This document shows positions 46,138 through 58,202 of a stretch of 64,000 bases of DNA, piece by piece. Within the stretch, counting starts at the first letter, position 1, and the number at the start of each line of letters is the position of its first letter. Source of the stretch: Planotetraspora mira (GTDB lineage Bacteria; Actinomycetota; Actinomycetes; Streptosporangiales; Streptosporangiaceae); the NCBI RefSeq assembly GCF_016863275.1, contig NZ_BOOO01000022.1:62001-126000 (forward strand). The letters run 5' to 3'. The notes below the pieces were generated by a model. That model had not been told where the DNA came from. It worked only from the letters and a program-made list of their open reading frames with translations, and did no database searches. The translations under genes were made by a program, and so were the position numbers.

Positions 46138-46965
46138 ATGACACACGCCATTCAGGTGCGAGGGCTGACGAAACGCTACAGCGGCGTCGAAGCGGTCGCC
46201 GGGATCGATCTGGAGATCGAACATGGCGAGGTGTTCGCCATCCTCGGCCCCAACGGAGCGGGCAAGTCGACGACCGTCGAGATCCTCGAGGGCTACCGGA
46301 AGCGGGACTCCGGCGAGGTCAGCGTGCTCGGCGCCGATCCCGGACGGCCCACCCGGCAGTGGCGCTCCCGCATCGGCATCGTCCTGCAGACGAACCAGGA
46401 CGCTCCTGAGCTGACCGTGCGCGAGATCATGCGGCTCTACGCGACGTACTACCCGGACTCCCGTGACCCGGACGAGGTCATCGAGATGGTGGGGCTCACC
46501 GAGAGCGCGGGCAAACGCATCCGCCAACTCTCCGGCGGGCAGCGGCGGCGGGTCGACGTGGCCCTCGGCGTCGTCGGCAGACCCCAACTGCTGTTCCTCG
46601 ACGAACCGACGACGGGCTTCGACCCCGAGTCCCGCCGTCGTTTCTGGGATCTGATCTCGGGTCTGGCCCACGGCGGCACCACGATCGTGCTGACCACCCA
46701 CTATCTCGAAGAGGCCGAGACACTGGCCGACCGCGTCGCGGTGATCGCCCAGGGGAAGATCGTCGCCGAGGGAGACCCGACGACCCTGGGCGGCCGTGCG
46801 ACGGCCAAGGCCCGCGTGACCTGGGCGGACGGCTCCGTTGAGACCGACACCCCGACGAAGACCGTGCTGGAGCTCAGTCAGCGCTTCGACGGCGAGATCC
46901 CCGAACTGGCCGTCACCCGTCCCTCGCTCGAGGACATCTATCTGCGCCTGATCGAGCCCTCCTGA
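46138..46965 (+). CDS. ABC exporter ATP-binding protein
   Basis: The 275-residue ATPase has Walker A GPNGAGKST, signature LSGGQRRR, Walker B LLFLDEPTTGFDP and the switch His in TTHYLEEAE. The DrrA-like class partners with ABC-2 permeases to export drugs, lipids or antibiotics. The permease gene follows 69 bases downstream. The TetR-type gene at 48066 may regulate the pair. Confidence 0.93.
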   Translation: MTHAIQVRGLTKRYSGVEAVAGIDLEIEHGEVFAILGPNGAGKSTTVEILEGYRKRDSGEVSVLGADPGRPTRQWRSRIGIVLQTNQDAPELTVREIMRLYATYYPDSRDPDEVIEMVGLTESAGKRIRQLSGGQRRRVDVALGVVGRPQLLFLDEPTTGFDPESRRRFWDLISGLAHGGTTIVLTTHYLEEAETLADRVAVIAQGKIVAEGDPTTLGGRATAKARVTWADGSVETDTPTKTVLELSQRFDGEIPELAVTRPSLEDIYLRLIEPS

Positions 46966-47034
46966 ACCGGACCCCCGCCCAGCGGCTGCCGACTCGGGCA
47001 CCAGACTCATCCCCCACCACCCAGCGAGGCCCCC

Positions 47035-47889
47035 ATGCCTGAAACAGCCGAAACCACCGACGCGCCCCCCGTCACCGCCCCCTCCGCGCCGATGCCGTCC
47101 ATCGTCAGGGTGAGCCTGGCCCGGGCGACGGCGGAGACGAAGATGTTCTTCAGGGAGAAGGACGGGGTCGTCTTCACGTTCGCCTTCCCGATCGTCCTGC
47201 TCGTCTTGTTCGGCTCCATCTTCGCCGGCGACCTGGAAGACACCGGAGTCACCGTCTCCCAGCTGTACACCGCGGGCCTGATCGGCGCGGGCGTCATGGG
47301 GGCGGGCTTCCAGAACCTCGGCATCGGCATCGCGACCGAGCGCCAGGACGGCACGCTCAAGCGGCTGGCGGGCACACCGATGCCGCCCAGTGCCTACTTC
47401 GTCGGCAAGGTCCTCGTCGTGCTGCTCATCGCGGTCCTCGAAGTGGCCATCCTGCTCGCCATCGGCGTCACGATGTACGACCTCGACCTGCCCTCCGAGG
47501 CGTCGAAGTGGCTGACGTTCACCTGGGTGTTCCTGCTCGGCGTCTCGGGCTCGGCGCTGCTGGGCATCGCGGCGAGCAGCCTGCCGAGATCGGCCAAGAG
47601 CGCCGCGGCCGTGATCAGCATGCCTTTCGTGGTCCTGCAGTTCGTGTCCGGGGTCTTCATCCCCTTCACCGCGATGCCCCAGTGGCTGATGAACATCGCA
47701 TCGGTCTTCCCGCTGAAGTGGATGTGCCAGGGCTTCCGTTCGGTCTTCCTGGGGGACGGCGGAGCCGCCCTGGAGGCCGCGAAGTCGTACGAACTCGACC
47801 GTGTCGCCCTGGTCCTCGGCGCGTGGCTGATCGGTGGCGCCGTGTTGTGCCTGACGACGTTCCGCTGGAAGAGCCGCCGCGACGGATGA
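47035..47889 (+). CDS. ABC-2 type permease
   Basis: The 284-residue membrane protein has six predicted helices and the ABC-2 transporter pattern: FAFPIVLLVLFGSIFAG, then the amphipathic RQDGTLKRLAGTPMPPSAYF loop and PLKWMCQGFRSVFLG near the end. It forms an exporter with the preceding ATPase. The substrate is unknown. Confidence 0.92.
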   Translation: MPETAETTDAPPVTAPSAPMPSIVRVSLARATAETKMFFREKDGVVFTFAFPIVLLVLFGSIFAGDLEDTGVTVSQLYTAGLIGAGVMGAGFQNLGIGIATERQDGTLKRLAGTPMPPSAYFVGKVLVVLLIAVLEVAILLAIGVTMYDLDLPSEASKWLTFTWVFLLGVSGSALLGIAASSLPRSAKSAAAVISMPFVVLQFVSGVFIPFTAMPQWLMNIASVFPLKWMCQGFRSVFLGDGGAALEAAKSYELDRVALVLGAWLIGGAVLCLTTFRWKSRRDG

Positions 47890-47991
47890 TCATAGGAGGG
47901 CCGGGCCACGATGGGTGGTCGCAGCGACGCGATCCAGCCATGACAGAGTGTCCGGTTGATCCAGATGTCAAGCCTTCTGGCCACCTCGGCA

Positions 47992-48028
47992 TATACGGAA
48001 GGTGCCCGTTTCATGGCACTTCCGTATA
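47992..48028. promoter_or_regulatory. Long dyad upstream of tetR-type gene, candidate operator
   Basis: TATACGGAAGGTGCC (47992-48006) and GGCACTTCCGTATA (48015-48028) are inverted copies differing by one base in length, separated by 8 bases. A CATAAT hexamer at about 48043 may be the -10 element of the following TetR-type gene. The dyad would suit autoregulation. It could also form an RNA hairpin ending the ABC operon transcript. Confidence 0.5.
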
Positions 48029-48065
48029 AAGGATCTTGCCTTCATAATGGAGGATTCCGGGGGGT

Positions 48066-48692
48066 ATGACGGCGCGAGGTGGAACATTGACGGGACGTGA
48101 CTACCGGGGCATGTCCGCCGCGGAGCGGCTCGCCGACCGGAGGGAACGGCTCATAACGGCGGCCTACACGCTCTTCGCGCATCCCGGGTTCCACGCCACG
48201 ACCATTGAGAAGTTGTGCACCACCGCGCGCATCTCGAACCGGGCCTTCTACGAGTGCTTCTCCAGCCGTGAGGATCTGATGCGCGCGGTCTACGACCGGT
48301 GCGTGGAGGAGACCCTCACATCCGTCAACCAGGCGATCGACAAGGCGCCGCCGACGTTGGACGAGCGGATCGTCGCCGGCATCGCGGAGTACGTTCGGTT
48401 CGTCACCAAGGACGTCCGGCGTGCTCGCGTGATGCATTTAGAGGTCCGCCGGGCCGGGAACGTGCTTACCGCCGCCCGGCAGCACACGGTCAAGGCCTTC
48501 TCGGAGATCATCGAAGGCGTCGTTCAGGACGTGCCGCACCGCCTCCCCCTCGAAACGCACCTGCTCTCCCTCGGCCTGATCGGAGCCATCACGGAGTTGC
48601 TGATCGAGTGGGTGCTCGCCAACCCCGCACCGCCCACCGACAAGGTGATCGACGCCGCCGTGCACATCTTCCGGTGCGCCTTCGGCGTCTGA
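48066..48692 (+). CDS. TetR family transcriptional regulator
   Basis: The regulator has the TetR HTH (RRERLITAAYTLFAHPGF then TTIEKLCTTARISNRAFYECF) and a C-terminal domain of about 140 residues. The start is uncertain: ATG 48066, TTG 48087 (better ribosome-binding site) and ATG 48111 are all possible, giving 193-208 residues. It follows the ABC exporter genes after a gap with a long dyad and probably controls itself and perhaps the exporter. Confidence 0.88.
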   Translation: MTARGGTLTGRDYRGMSAAERLADRRERLITAAYTLFAHPGFHATTIEKLCTTARISNRAFYECFSSREDLMRAVYDRCVEETLTSVNQAIDKAPPTLDERIVAGIAEYVRFVTKDVRRARVMHLEVRRAGNVLTAARQHTVKAFSEIIEGVVQDVPHRLPLETHLLSLGLIGAITELLIEWVLANPAPPTDKVIDAAVHIFRCAFGV

Positions 48693-48764
48693 GCCGTCCG
48701 GCCGCGGCCCGCCCGAGGACCCGGACGGCGAGCGGCCGGAGCCTGGCTGGTTACTCTGAACGAC

Positions 48765-49376
48765 ATGACGCGAGCCGATGACGACAAGCCTGTCGTGCTG
48801 TCGAAGATCTACACCAGGACGGGCGACGACGGGACGACGACTCTCGGCGACATGAGCCGGACCCACAAAACCGACCCCCGCCTCGCGGCCTACGCCGACG
48901 TGGAGGAGGCCAACGCCGCTCTCGGTGTCGCCATCTCGGTCGGCGGCTTCTCCGCGGAGGTCCGCGGCCTCCCTGACGACGTCGTCGCGGTGCTGACCCG
49001 GGTGCAGAACGAGCTTTTCGACGTGGGCGCGGATCTCTGCACGCCGGTGACGGAGAACCCGGAGTTCCCCCCGTTGCGCGTGGAGGAGTCCTACATCGTG
49101 TGGCTCGAGGAGCAGTGCGACCGGTTCAACGCGCCGCTGAAACCACTGCGCAGTTTCATCCTGCCCGGAGGCGCGCCCGCCACCGCGTTCCTCCACGTCG
49201 CCCGTACGGTCGTACGGCGAGCGGAGCGGACGGCCTGGTCGGCGCTCGAGGCTCACGACGACGTCAACCCGCTGACGGCGAAGTACCTGAATCGGCTCTC
49301 CGACCTGCTGTTCATCCTCTGCCGGGTCGTGGCGGGAGGCGACGAGATCCTCTGGAAGCCCGGCGGCACGCGCTGA
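48765..49376 (+). CDS. Cob(I)yrinic acid a,c-diamide adenosyltransferase (PduO type)
   Basis: The enzyme attaches the 5'-deoxyadenosyl group to cob(I)alamin, making the coenzyme for acyl-CoA mutases. The 203-residue protein has the signature KIYTRTGDDGTTTLGD for ATP binding, ELFDVGADL, and FILPGGAPATAFLHVARTVVRRAER (read in parts). The position near the atp operon matches Rv1314c and SCO5383-like genes. It could supply adenosylcobalamin to the mutase at 29217. Confidence 0.94.
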   Translation: MTRADDDKPVVLSKIYTRTGDDGTTTLGDMSRTHKTDPRLAAYADVEEANAALGVAISVGGFSAEVRGLPDDVVAVLTRVQNELFDVGADLCTPVTENPEFPPLRVEESYIVWLEEQCDRFNAPLKPLRSFILPGGAPATAFLHVARTVVRRAERTAWSALEAHDDVNPLTAKYLNRLSDLLFILCRVVAGGDEILWKPGGTR

Positions 49377-49388
49377 GGTTGTGTTCGA

Positions 49389-49805
49389 TTGCGCTCGCTC
49401 CGCTCGCGCGTGCTCGGGGCGCCCTGCTTGCCTGCCTCGCCTCCGGCGCGGCGGGCTCGGGGCGCCTTAGAGGCCGGGTCTTCCCTCGTCACGTCCTCGC
49501 TCGTTCCTCGCTGCGGGCGTTCCTCAGTCCAGATCCCGGCCGCGCCCCTCGCGTTCCATGTCGCGCATCGTCGACACAGGCTCAGCGTCCCTTCCCGTGC
49601 CCATGAACATCGCTGAGGACGCGGCGTCTGGACTGAGGAACGGGGGAGCAAGATGACTGACCTGCGGAGCGCAACCGTCACGTGAGGGGCGCGGCGGTGT
49701 CTGGACTGAGGAGAGAGCGGGGAGCGAGGAACGAGCGACCCCGAACGACGAGGGAAGACATCGCCTCTAAGGCGCCCCGAACACGCGCGAGCGGAGCGAG
49801 CGCAA
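49389..49805. repeat. Long imperfect inverted repeat
   Basis: The left arm (49389-49553) and right arm (49681-49805) are inverted copies. The outer 35 bases match at 34 positions (49389-49423 with 49771-49805). The inner segments TTAGAGGC, TCTTCCCTCGTC, GCTCGTTCCTCGCT, CCTCAGTCCAGA and CCGCGCCCCTC recur in order. The left arm carries an extra stretch of about 45 bases. The 127-base centre contains another TCTGGACTGAGGAACG (49627-49642). The structure fills the 430-base gap between the convergent adenosyltransferase and DUF2550 genes. I see no convincing gene inside it. Confidence 0.85.
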
Positions 49806-49806
49806 T

Positions 49807-50205
49807 TTACACAGCGTCGAGATGGGCGCTGGGCGGGGCCGACTCCAGCCAGGCGAGGAAGCCGGTCAGCGCGTCCTCGCTCATCGCGAGCGAGAGCGGC
49901 CCTCGTTCCGCCGAGCACACGACCGTCCAGTACCCCGCGGGGCCTTCGCCCGTCGTCAGCCGCCTTCGGCTGGAAACAGTGAGGCCGCGCCTCGCAATCG
50001 CGTGGCGCGGCCTCAGTCGCAGTCCGATGAAGGGGATCCAGTGGAGCTCTCCTCCGACGTAGCGGGCTACCCCGCTTCGCCAGCCCCTGTCCCCCCGGCG
50101 TACCCGACAGACGACAGTGCCCCGGCTTCGAGCCAGGGCAATACCGCGAAACAGCAGGAGTGCGGCCACGGAGCAGACGCCCAGAAGAATCGTCAGCGCC
50201 GCCAT
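49807..50205 (-). CDS. DUF2550 membrane protein
   Basis: The 132-residue protein has one N-terminal membrane helix (residues 2-23) and a basic domain with VVCRVRRGDRGWRSGVARY and LHWIPFIGLRLRPRH. DUF2550 genes follow atpC in many actinobacteria (Rv1312). The start ATG at 50205 lies 19 bases after the atpC stop, so it is probably the last gene of the ATP synthase transcript. Function is unknown. Its stop is next to the outer end of the long inverted repeat. Confidence 0.88.
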   Translation of the reverse strand: MAALTILLGVCSVAALLLFRGIALARSRGTVVCRVRRGDRGWRSGVARYVGGELHWIPFIGLRLRPRHAIARRGLTVSSRRRLTTGEGPAGYWTVVCSAERGPLSLAMSEDALTGFLAWLESAPPSAHLDAV

Positions 50206-50224
50206 CGCCGCCCCCCTTACAAGA

Positions 50225-50626
50225 TCAGACCTCTTCGCCGGCCGCACGCAGCCGGGCCGCGGCACGCTTGGCTTCCAGCCGTGCGTCCGCGTCTTCTTGA
50301 TCGGCCTCGATCGAGGCCTGGGCACGCTGCAGGGCGTCCTTCGCGGCCGCGACGTCGACCTCGGAGCCGAGCTCCGCCGCCTCCGCCAGGACCGACACGT
50401 CGTTGTCCGCGACAGACAGGAAGCCGCCGTGCACCGCCGCGACGAGGTCGCCCTCGCCGTCGCGCTTGACGCGCAAGACCCCGCCCTCGACGAGGACGCC
50501 GAGAACAGGAGCGTGTCCCGGCATAATACCGATCTCGCCGTCGACGGTCTTGGCAATCACCATGTCGGCTTCGCCCGACCAGATCTCACGTTCCGGCGAT
50601 ACGACGCCTACGCGAAGCTTTGCCAC
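50225..50626 (-). CDS. atpC: ATP synthase epsilon subunit
   Basis: The 133-residue F1 epsilon subunit (MAKLRVGVVSPEREIWSG, then IGIMPGHAPVLGVL) forms part of the central stalk and can inhibit ATP hydrolysis through its C-terminal helices. A strong ribosome-binding sequence, GGAAGGAGGAG, precedes the GTG. It is separated from atpD by a 68-base gap that holds a perfect 15-bp hairpin, unlike the other tight junctions of this operon. Confidence 0.95.
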   Translation of the reverse strand: MAKLRVGVVSPEREIWSGEADMVIAKTVDGEIGIMPGHAPVLGVLVEGGVLRVKRDGEGDLVAAVHGGFLSVADNDVSVLAEAAELGSEVDVAAAKDALQRAQASIEADQEDADARLEAKRAAARLRAAGEEV

Positions 50627-50655
50627 TTCTCAGCTCCTCCTTCCAAGGAGACAGA

Positions 50656-50687
50656 AGACGCCGGTACGGCCTGCCGTACCGGCGTCT
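50656..50687 (-). terminator. Perfect 15-bp hairpin between atpD and atpC
   Basis: AGACGCCGGTACGGC and its exact complement are separated by two bases. The hairpin lies between the atpD stop and the atpC ribosome-binding site inside the operon. It may be a partial terminator or an RNA-processing element that lowers or stabilises distal expression. Confidence 0.6.
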
Positions 50688-50694
50688 CAGGCGA

Positions 50695-53023
<2,329 letters not shown>

Positions 53024-53026
53024 ACG

Positions 53027-54676
<1,650 letters not shown>

Positions 54677-54700
54677 CTCTCTTTCGTCTCCCTATTCGCC

Positions 54701-55510
54701 TTAGCCGGCCAACCGGCGGCGGACTTCTTCGATACGTCCAGCGATGGTGGTGTCGATGAGGTCGTCTCCGATCCTGATGGAGAACCCTCCGAGCACCTCC
54801 GGGTCCACCTCGACGTTCAGGTGGACGTCGCGCCCGTACGTGGCTCGCAACGAGGCGGCGAGCCGCTGCTTCTGCGCCTCCGAAAGCGGAACGGCACTGC
54901 GGACGACACCGACCAGCCGCTCGCGCGTCCTGGCGACGATCCAGCCGAACTCCTCCAGAGCCGTCTCCAGGCTACGTCCCCGCTGGTGGACGACCAGTTG
55001 CGTCACCAGACGGAGAGTGGAGGGTGCGACCTTGTCGCCGATCAGGCCGGCGAGGAGCTCCTGCTTGCGCTCCCCCGCGATCGCGGCGTCGACCAGCGCG
55101 CGCCGCAAGGAGGGGTTGGCCGACAGGATGCGCCCGAAGCGGAACAGCTCGTCCTCGACGTCGTCGAGCTTGCCCGCCGACTCGGCCTCGGCCGCGGCGG
55201 CCGTGACCCCGATGCGCTCGATCGCGTCGGGAAGGTCGCCGGACCTCGACCACTTGGCACGGACCGCGGAGACCGCGACCTCAAGCGCGGCCTCGCCGAC
55301 CTTGCCCTGGAGCAGGCCGCGGACGGCCTGCTCCTTCTGCTCCGCGGGGCGCGAGGCGTCCGACAGGTTCCGGCGAAGCCCGTGCTCCCGGTCGAGCAGA
55401 TCGGTGACGGCGAACAGCTCATCAGCGAGCGTGCCGAGGTCGGCGGACGCCGCGACGGCGTTGAACCGCTCCTCGACCTCCGCCAGCGCGGCCCTGCTCA
55501 GACCCCTCAT
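54701..55510 (-). CDS. atpH: ATP synthase delta subunit
   Basis: The 269-residue delta subunit joins F1 to the peripheral stalk. The first 90 residues form a helical domain (RGLSRAALAEVEERFNAVAAS), and the canonical OSCP-like core lies at about 85-265 (DVHLNVEVDPEVLGGFSIRIGDDLID in parts). The length is longer than the proteobacterial form, as expected for actinobacteria. It is separated from atpF by about 80 bases. Confidence 0.93.
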   Translation of the reverse strand: MRGLSRAALAEVEERFNAVAASADLGTLADELFAVTDLLDREHGLRRNLSDASRPAEQKEQAVRGLLQGKVGEAALEVAVSAVRAKWSRSGDLPDAIERIGVTAAAAEAESAGKLDDVEDELFRFGRILSANPSLRRALVDAAIAGERKQELLAGLIGDKVAPSTLRLVTQLVVHQRGRSLETALEEFGWIVARTRERLVGVVRSAVPLSEAQKQRLAASLRATYGRDVHLNVEVDPEVLGGFSIRIGDDLIDTTIAGRIEEVRRRLAG

Positions 55511-55592
55511 CTGTCACTCACCGCTTCTCGTCCGGCCACGCCGGAAACGTGCTCCGACGAGGCGAAGCTCACCGAACCGGCTCGGGCCGACA

Positions 55593-56141
55593 TCAGCGGA
55601 CCGCTTCCGGACGGGCCTCGATCTCCTCGAGGAACCGGTCGATGGTGCGGCGCTGACGGGCTTCGTCCTCCAGCGACTCACCGACGATGCGGCCGGCGAG
55701 CTCGACCGACAACCGGCCGATCTCGGCGCGCAGCTGGGCGACCGCCTGCTGCCTGTCGGCCTCGATCTGCGCGTGAGCGGCCTCGACGAGGCGACGCGCC
55801 TCGGCCTGGGCCTCCTCGCGGAGCTCGGCCTTGATCTGGGCGCCCTGCTCGCGCGCCTCTTCCCGCAACCGGGACGCCTCCTGGCGGGCCTCCGCCAGCT
55901 GGGTCCGGTACTGCTCCAGGGTCTGCTGAGCTTCGGCCTGAAGGTCCTCCGCCTTCTTGATCCCGCCCTCGATCACCTCGGTCCGCTCAGCCAGGGTCTT
56001 CTGGATGCGCGGGGTGAGGATCTTGCCGACGACGAGGAAGACGACGAGGAAGGCGAAGCTGCCGACGACCAGCTCGTAGGCGTGCGGGATGAGGGGGTTC
56101 TCCCCCTCGGCCGCCAGGAGCGTAGTAGCTGCGATGCTCAT
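55593..56141 (-). CDS. atpF: ATP synthase b subunit
   Basis: The 182-residue peripheral stalk subunit has one N-terminal membrane helix (about residues 22-44) followed by a long charged helix with EQYRTQLAEARQEASRLREEA. The C-terminal part contacts delta (SLEDEARQRRTIDRFLEEI). A single b-type gene is present, with no b'. Confidence 0.95.
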   Translation of the reverse strand: MSIAATTLLAAEGENPLIPHAYELVVGSFAFLVVFLVVGKILTPRIQKTLAERTEVIEGGIKKAEDLQAEAQQTLEQYRTQLAEARQEASRLREEAREQGAQIKAELREEAQAEARRLVEAAHAQIEADRQQAVAQLRAEIGRLSVELAGRIVGESLEDEARQRRTIDRFLEEIEARPEAVR

Positions 56142-56169
56142 GAGTGCAGCCTTCCGTCAGAGGGATACA

Positions 56170-56406
<237 letters not shown>

Positions 56407-56460
56407 TTACTGGTCGGCCGGTGAGTCCTTCACCGGTCTGAACTACGTCAGAGTTGGTTC

Positions 56461-57249
56461 TCAGTGATCCGAGTGCAGCGAGCCGCCGATGTACATCGCG
56501 GCGAGCAAGGTGAAGAGGAAGGCCTGCAGGAACTGAATGAACATCTCGAAGCCGGTCATGGCGATGGTCATGACCACGCCGAGCACACCGAGCCCGGCAC
56601 CCATGGGGGTGAGCTTCTCGAATAGGAACCAGAATCCGACGGCGCTGAAGAAGGCCAGGATGAGGTGGCCCGCGAACATGTTCGCGAAGAGTCGGACGGC
56701 GTGCGTGAACGGCGCGATGATCAGGTTCGACAGCAACTCGATCGGCGCCAGCAGGAAGTAGATCGGCTTCGGCAGTCCCGGCGGGAACATCATGTTCTTG
56801 AAGTAGCCGCCCGCACCTTGGTGCTTGATGCCGAGATAGATCTTGATGACGTAGATCGTGGCCGCGAACACCGCGGGGAAGGCGATGTGCGACGCGATCG
56901 GCATCTGGACCAGTGGGACGACACCGAAGAGGTTCCACAGCAGGATGAGGAAGAACAGGCTGAGGAGCAACGGCATCCAGCGCTCGGCGTCCTTACCGAG
57001 GAACGGCCGGGCGACCTGGTCACGGACGAACTCGTAACCCTTCTCGCCGATGTTCTGCATCCCCCGCGGCACGAGCTGCGGCTTGGCGAAGGCGCTCCAG
57101 GCGAAGGCGCACACCAGGATGGCGCCGACCGCGGCGAAGATCACCGGCTTGGTCAGCCAGGCGGGCGCTCCGTCGTAGAGCGGGGGGAAGTCGAAGATCG
57201 ACGGCCCCGGTGCCTGGAAGTCTTCGGCAAGGACGATTGAGGAGGTCAC
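56461..57249 (-). CDS. atpB: ATP synthase a subunit
   Basis: The 262-residue membrane subunit forms the proton channel. It has five or six predicted helices, with the essential Arg in APFTHAVRLFANMFAGHLIL (split as THAVRLFANMFAGH) and a C-terminal GFEMFIQFLQAFLFTLLA. It starts the structural part of the operon after the atpI and atpZ genes. Confidence 0.96.
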   Translation of the reverse strand: MTSSIVLAEDFQAPGPSIFDFPPLYDGAPAWLTKPVIFAAVGAILVCAFAWSAFAKPQLVPRGMQNIGEKGYEFVRDQVARPFLGKDAERWMPLLLSLFFLILLWNLFGVVPLVQMPIASHIAFPAVFAATIYVIKIYLGIKHQGAGGYFKNMMFPPGLPKPIYFLLAPIELLSNLIIAPFTHAVRLFANMFAGHLILAFFSAVGFWFLFEKLTPMGAGLGVLGVVMTIAMTGFEMFIQFLQAFLFTLLAAMYIGGSLHSDH

Positions 57250-57309
57250 GTGACCACCTCAGATACCTGCTCGGACTGTGATATCCGAGACATGCTGTGG
57301 TTGTTCGTC

Positions 57310-57327
57310 CGCTCGCTACGCTCGCGC
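57310..57327. repeat. GCGAGCG-type short motif upstream of atpB
   Basis: CGCTCGCTACGCTCGCGC lies in the 135-base gap between the AtpZ-like gene and atpB. It is the same motif as at 32923 and at the tips of the long inverted repeat. Apart from this, I see nothing in the gap except a possible atpB ribosome-binding region. Confidence 0.55.
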
Positions 57328-57384
57328 ACGGGCGTTCCCTTCAACGTGATTGATCAACAGAAGAGCGTGGGAAGCCGGCAGCCT

Positions 57385-57600
57385 TCAGCGGCCGTACTTC
57401 AGGTACACGAGGTAGACCGCGAGTACCGCGCCGAGAATGACACCTATGGGGATGAACGCGTGCACACCAGTCCACTTGGCCAGCAACCAGCCGAGACCGC
57501 CCCAAACCAGGATCCCCGACAGCAGATAGCTCGGGACCGACCAGGCGGCGTCGGCGAAGTCGCGGCCGTCGCTCTCGGGCCTGCGCTCCTGTTCGCTCAT
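57385..57600 (-). CDS. AtpZ/AtpI family small membrane protein
   Basis: The 71-residue protein (MSEQERRPESDGRDF) has two predicted membrane helices, AWSVPSYLLSGILVWGGLGW and a second one through FIPIGVILGAVLAVYLVYL. AtpZ-like proteins are reported to help with c-ring assembly or Mg uptake at the start of atp operons. The start at 57600 is preferred to 57609. It lies between atpI and atpB on the same strand. Confidence 0.9.
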   Translation of the reverse strand: MSEQERRPESDGRDFADAAWSVPSYLLSGILVWGGLGWLLAKWTGVHAFIPIGVILGAVLAVYLVYLKYGR

Positions 57601-57663
57601 CGCGCGCACGACGATAGCAGGAGCCGGGGGGACTAGTCATATCGGGCTGACCCGCAAGCTTGA

Positions 57664-58086
57664 TCATCTCGGGCCCTGTCCGGGGACCTGAGCGTCGGGC
57701 TCGACGTACAACATCTTCAGCTTCAGGAATCCGCGCATCTCACCGACGGTCCACGCCAGGGTGCACGCGATGACGCTCAGAGCGAACGCTCGGGAGTTGA
57801 AGGCGGTGGTCCCCTGGAAGGCGGTCAGCATCGCCATGATGGCGAGCACCTTCACGACGTATCCCACCACCGCCGCGGTCATCATGGCCATGGGCGAGAC
57901 CCGCCCGGCCCACGAGACGACGACCAGACCAAGGGTGAAGAAGACCGCGACCAGGACGAGGCCGATGCCGGCTCCCAGCGCACCCTTGACTCCGGTCAGA
58001 ACCGCCGAGAGAACGACGGCGAGAAGACCCACTGCCAGGGTCGGCACGGCGGCGCCCTTGAGCACGCGCACGTCGTTGGCCTGCAT
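57664..58086 (-). CDS. atpI: ATP synthase protein I (AtpI-like)
   Basis: The 140-residue protein has four predicted membrane helices and matches the AtpI-like family at this locus (Rv1303, SCO5366). AtpI is reported to assist c-ring assembly. The ATG at 58086 (MQANDVRVLKG) is preceded by GGAG at 5 bases. The gap upstream holds a CRP-like site and a 7-bp hairpin, so this is probably the first gene of the ATP synthase transcript. Confidence 0.88.
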   Translation of the reverse strand: MQANDVRVLKGAAVPTLAVGLLAVVLSAVLTGVKGALGAGIGLVLVAVFFTLGLVVVSWAGRVSPMAMMTAAVVGYVVKVLAIMAMLTAFQGTTAFNSRAFALSVIACTLAWTVGEMRGFLKLKMLYVEPDAQVPGQGPR

Positions 58087-58130
58087 CGGAACTCCATCGT
58101 CGGTTGTCAAACGAGCGATTGCTACCTCTA

Positions 58131-58152
58131 GGGACGCAATGCTCCGCGTCCC
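58131..58152 (-). promoter_or_regulatory. Hairpin in the atpI leader
   Basis: GGGACGC and GCGTCCC form a 7-bp stem with an 8-base loop, 45 bases upstream of atpI and just downstream of the CRP-like site. It may lie in the 5' leader of the atp transcript. Confidence 0.4.
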
Positions 58153-58156
58153 TGTT

Positions 58157-58172
58157 AGTGAAAGCTATCACA
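58157..58172. promoter_or_regulatory. CRP-like binding site upstream of the atp operon
   Basis: AGTGA-AAGCTA-TCACA matches nine of the ten half-site positions of the CRP consensus TGTGA-N6-TCACA. It lies 71-86 bases upstream of atpI, between it and the stop of the glycosyltransferase gene. A Crp-type regulator responding to cAMP is common to actinomycetes. Confidence 0.5.
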
Positions 58173-58202
58173 AGCTCCGCGGGGTCGCCTTTACCTGCCC
58201 TT

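Noticed and set aside
49253-49918. Open frame across the long inverted repeat
   Set aside because: It runs through both arms of the inverted repeat and into flanking genes in the wrong frame; its composition follows the repeat rather than a protein.
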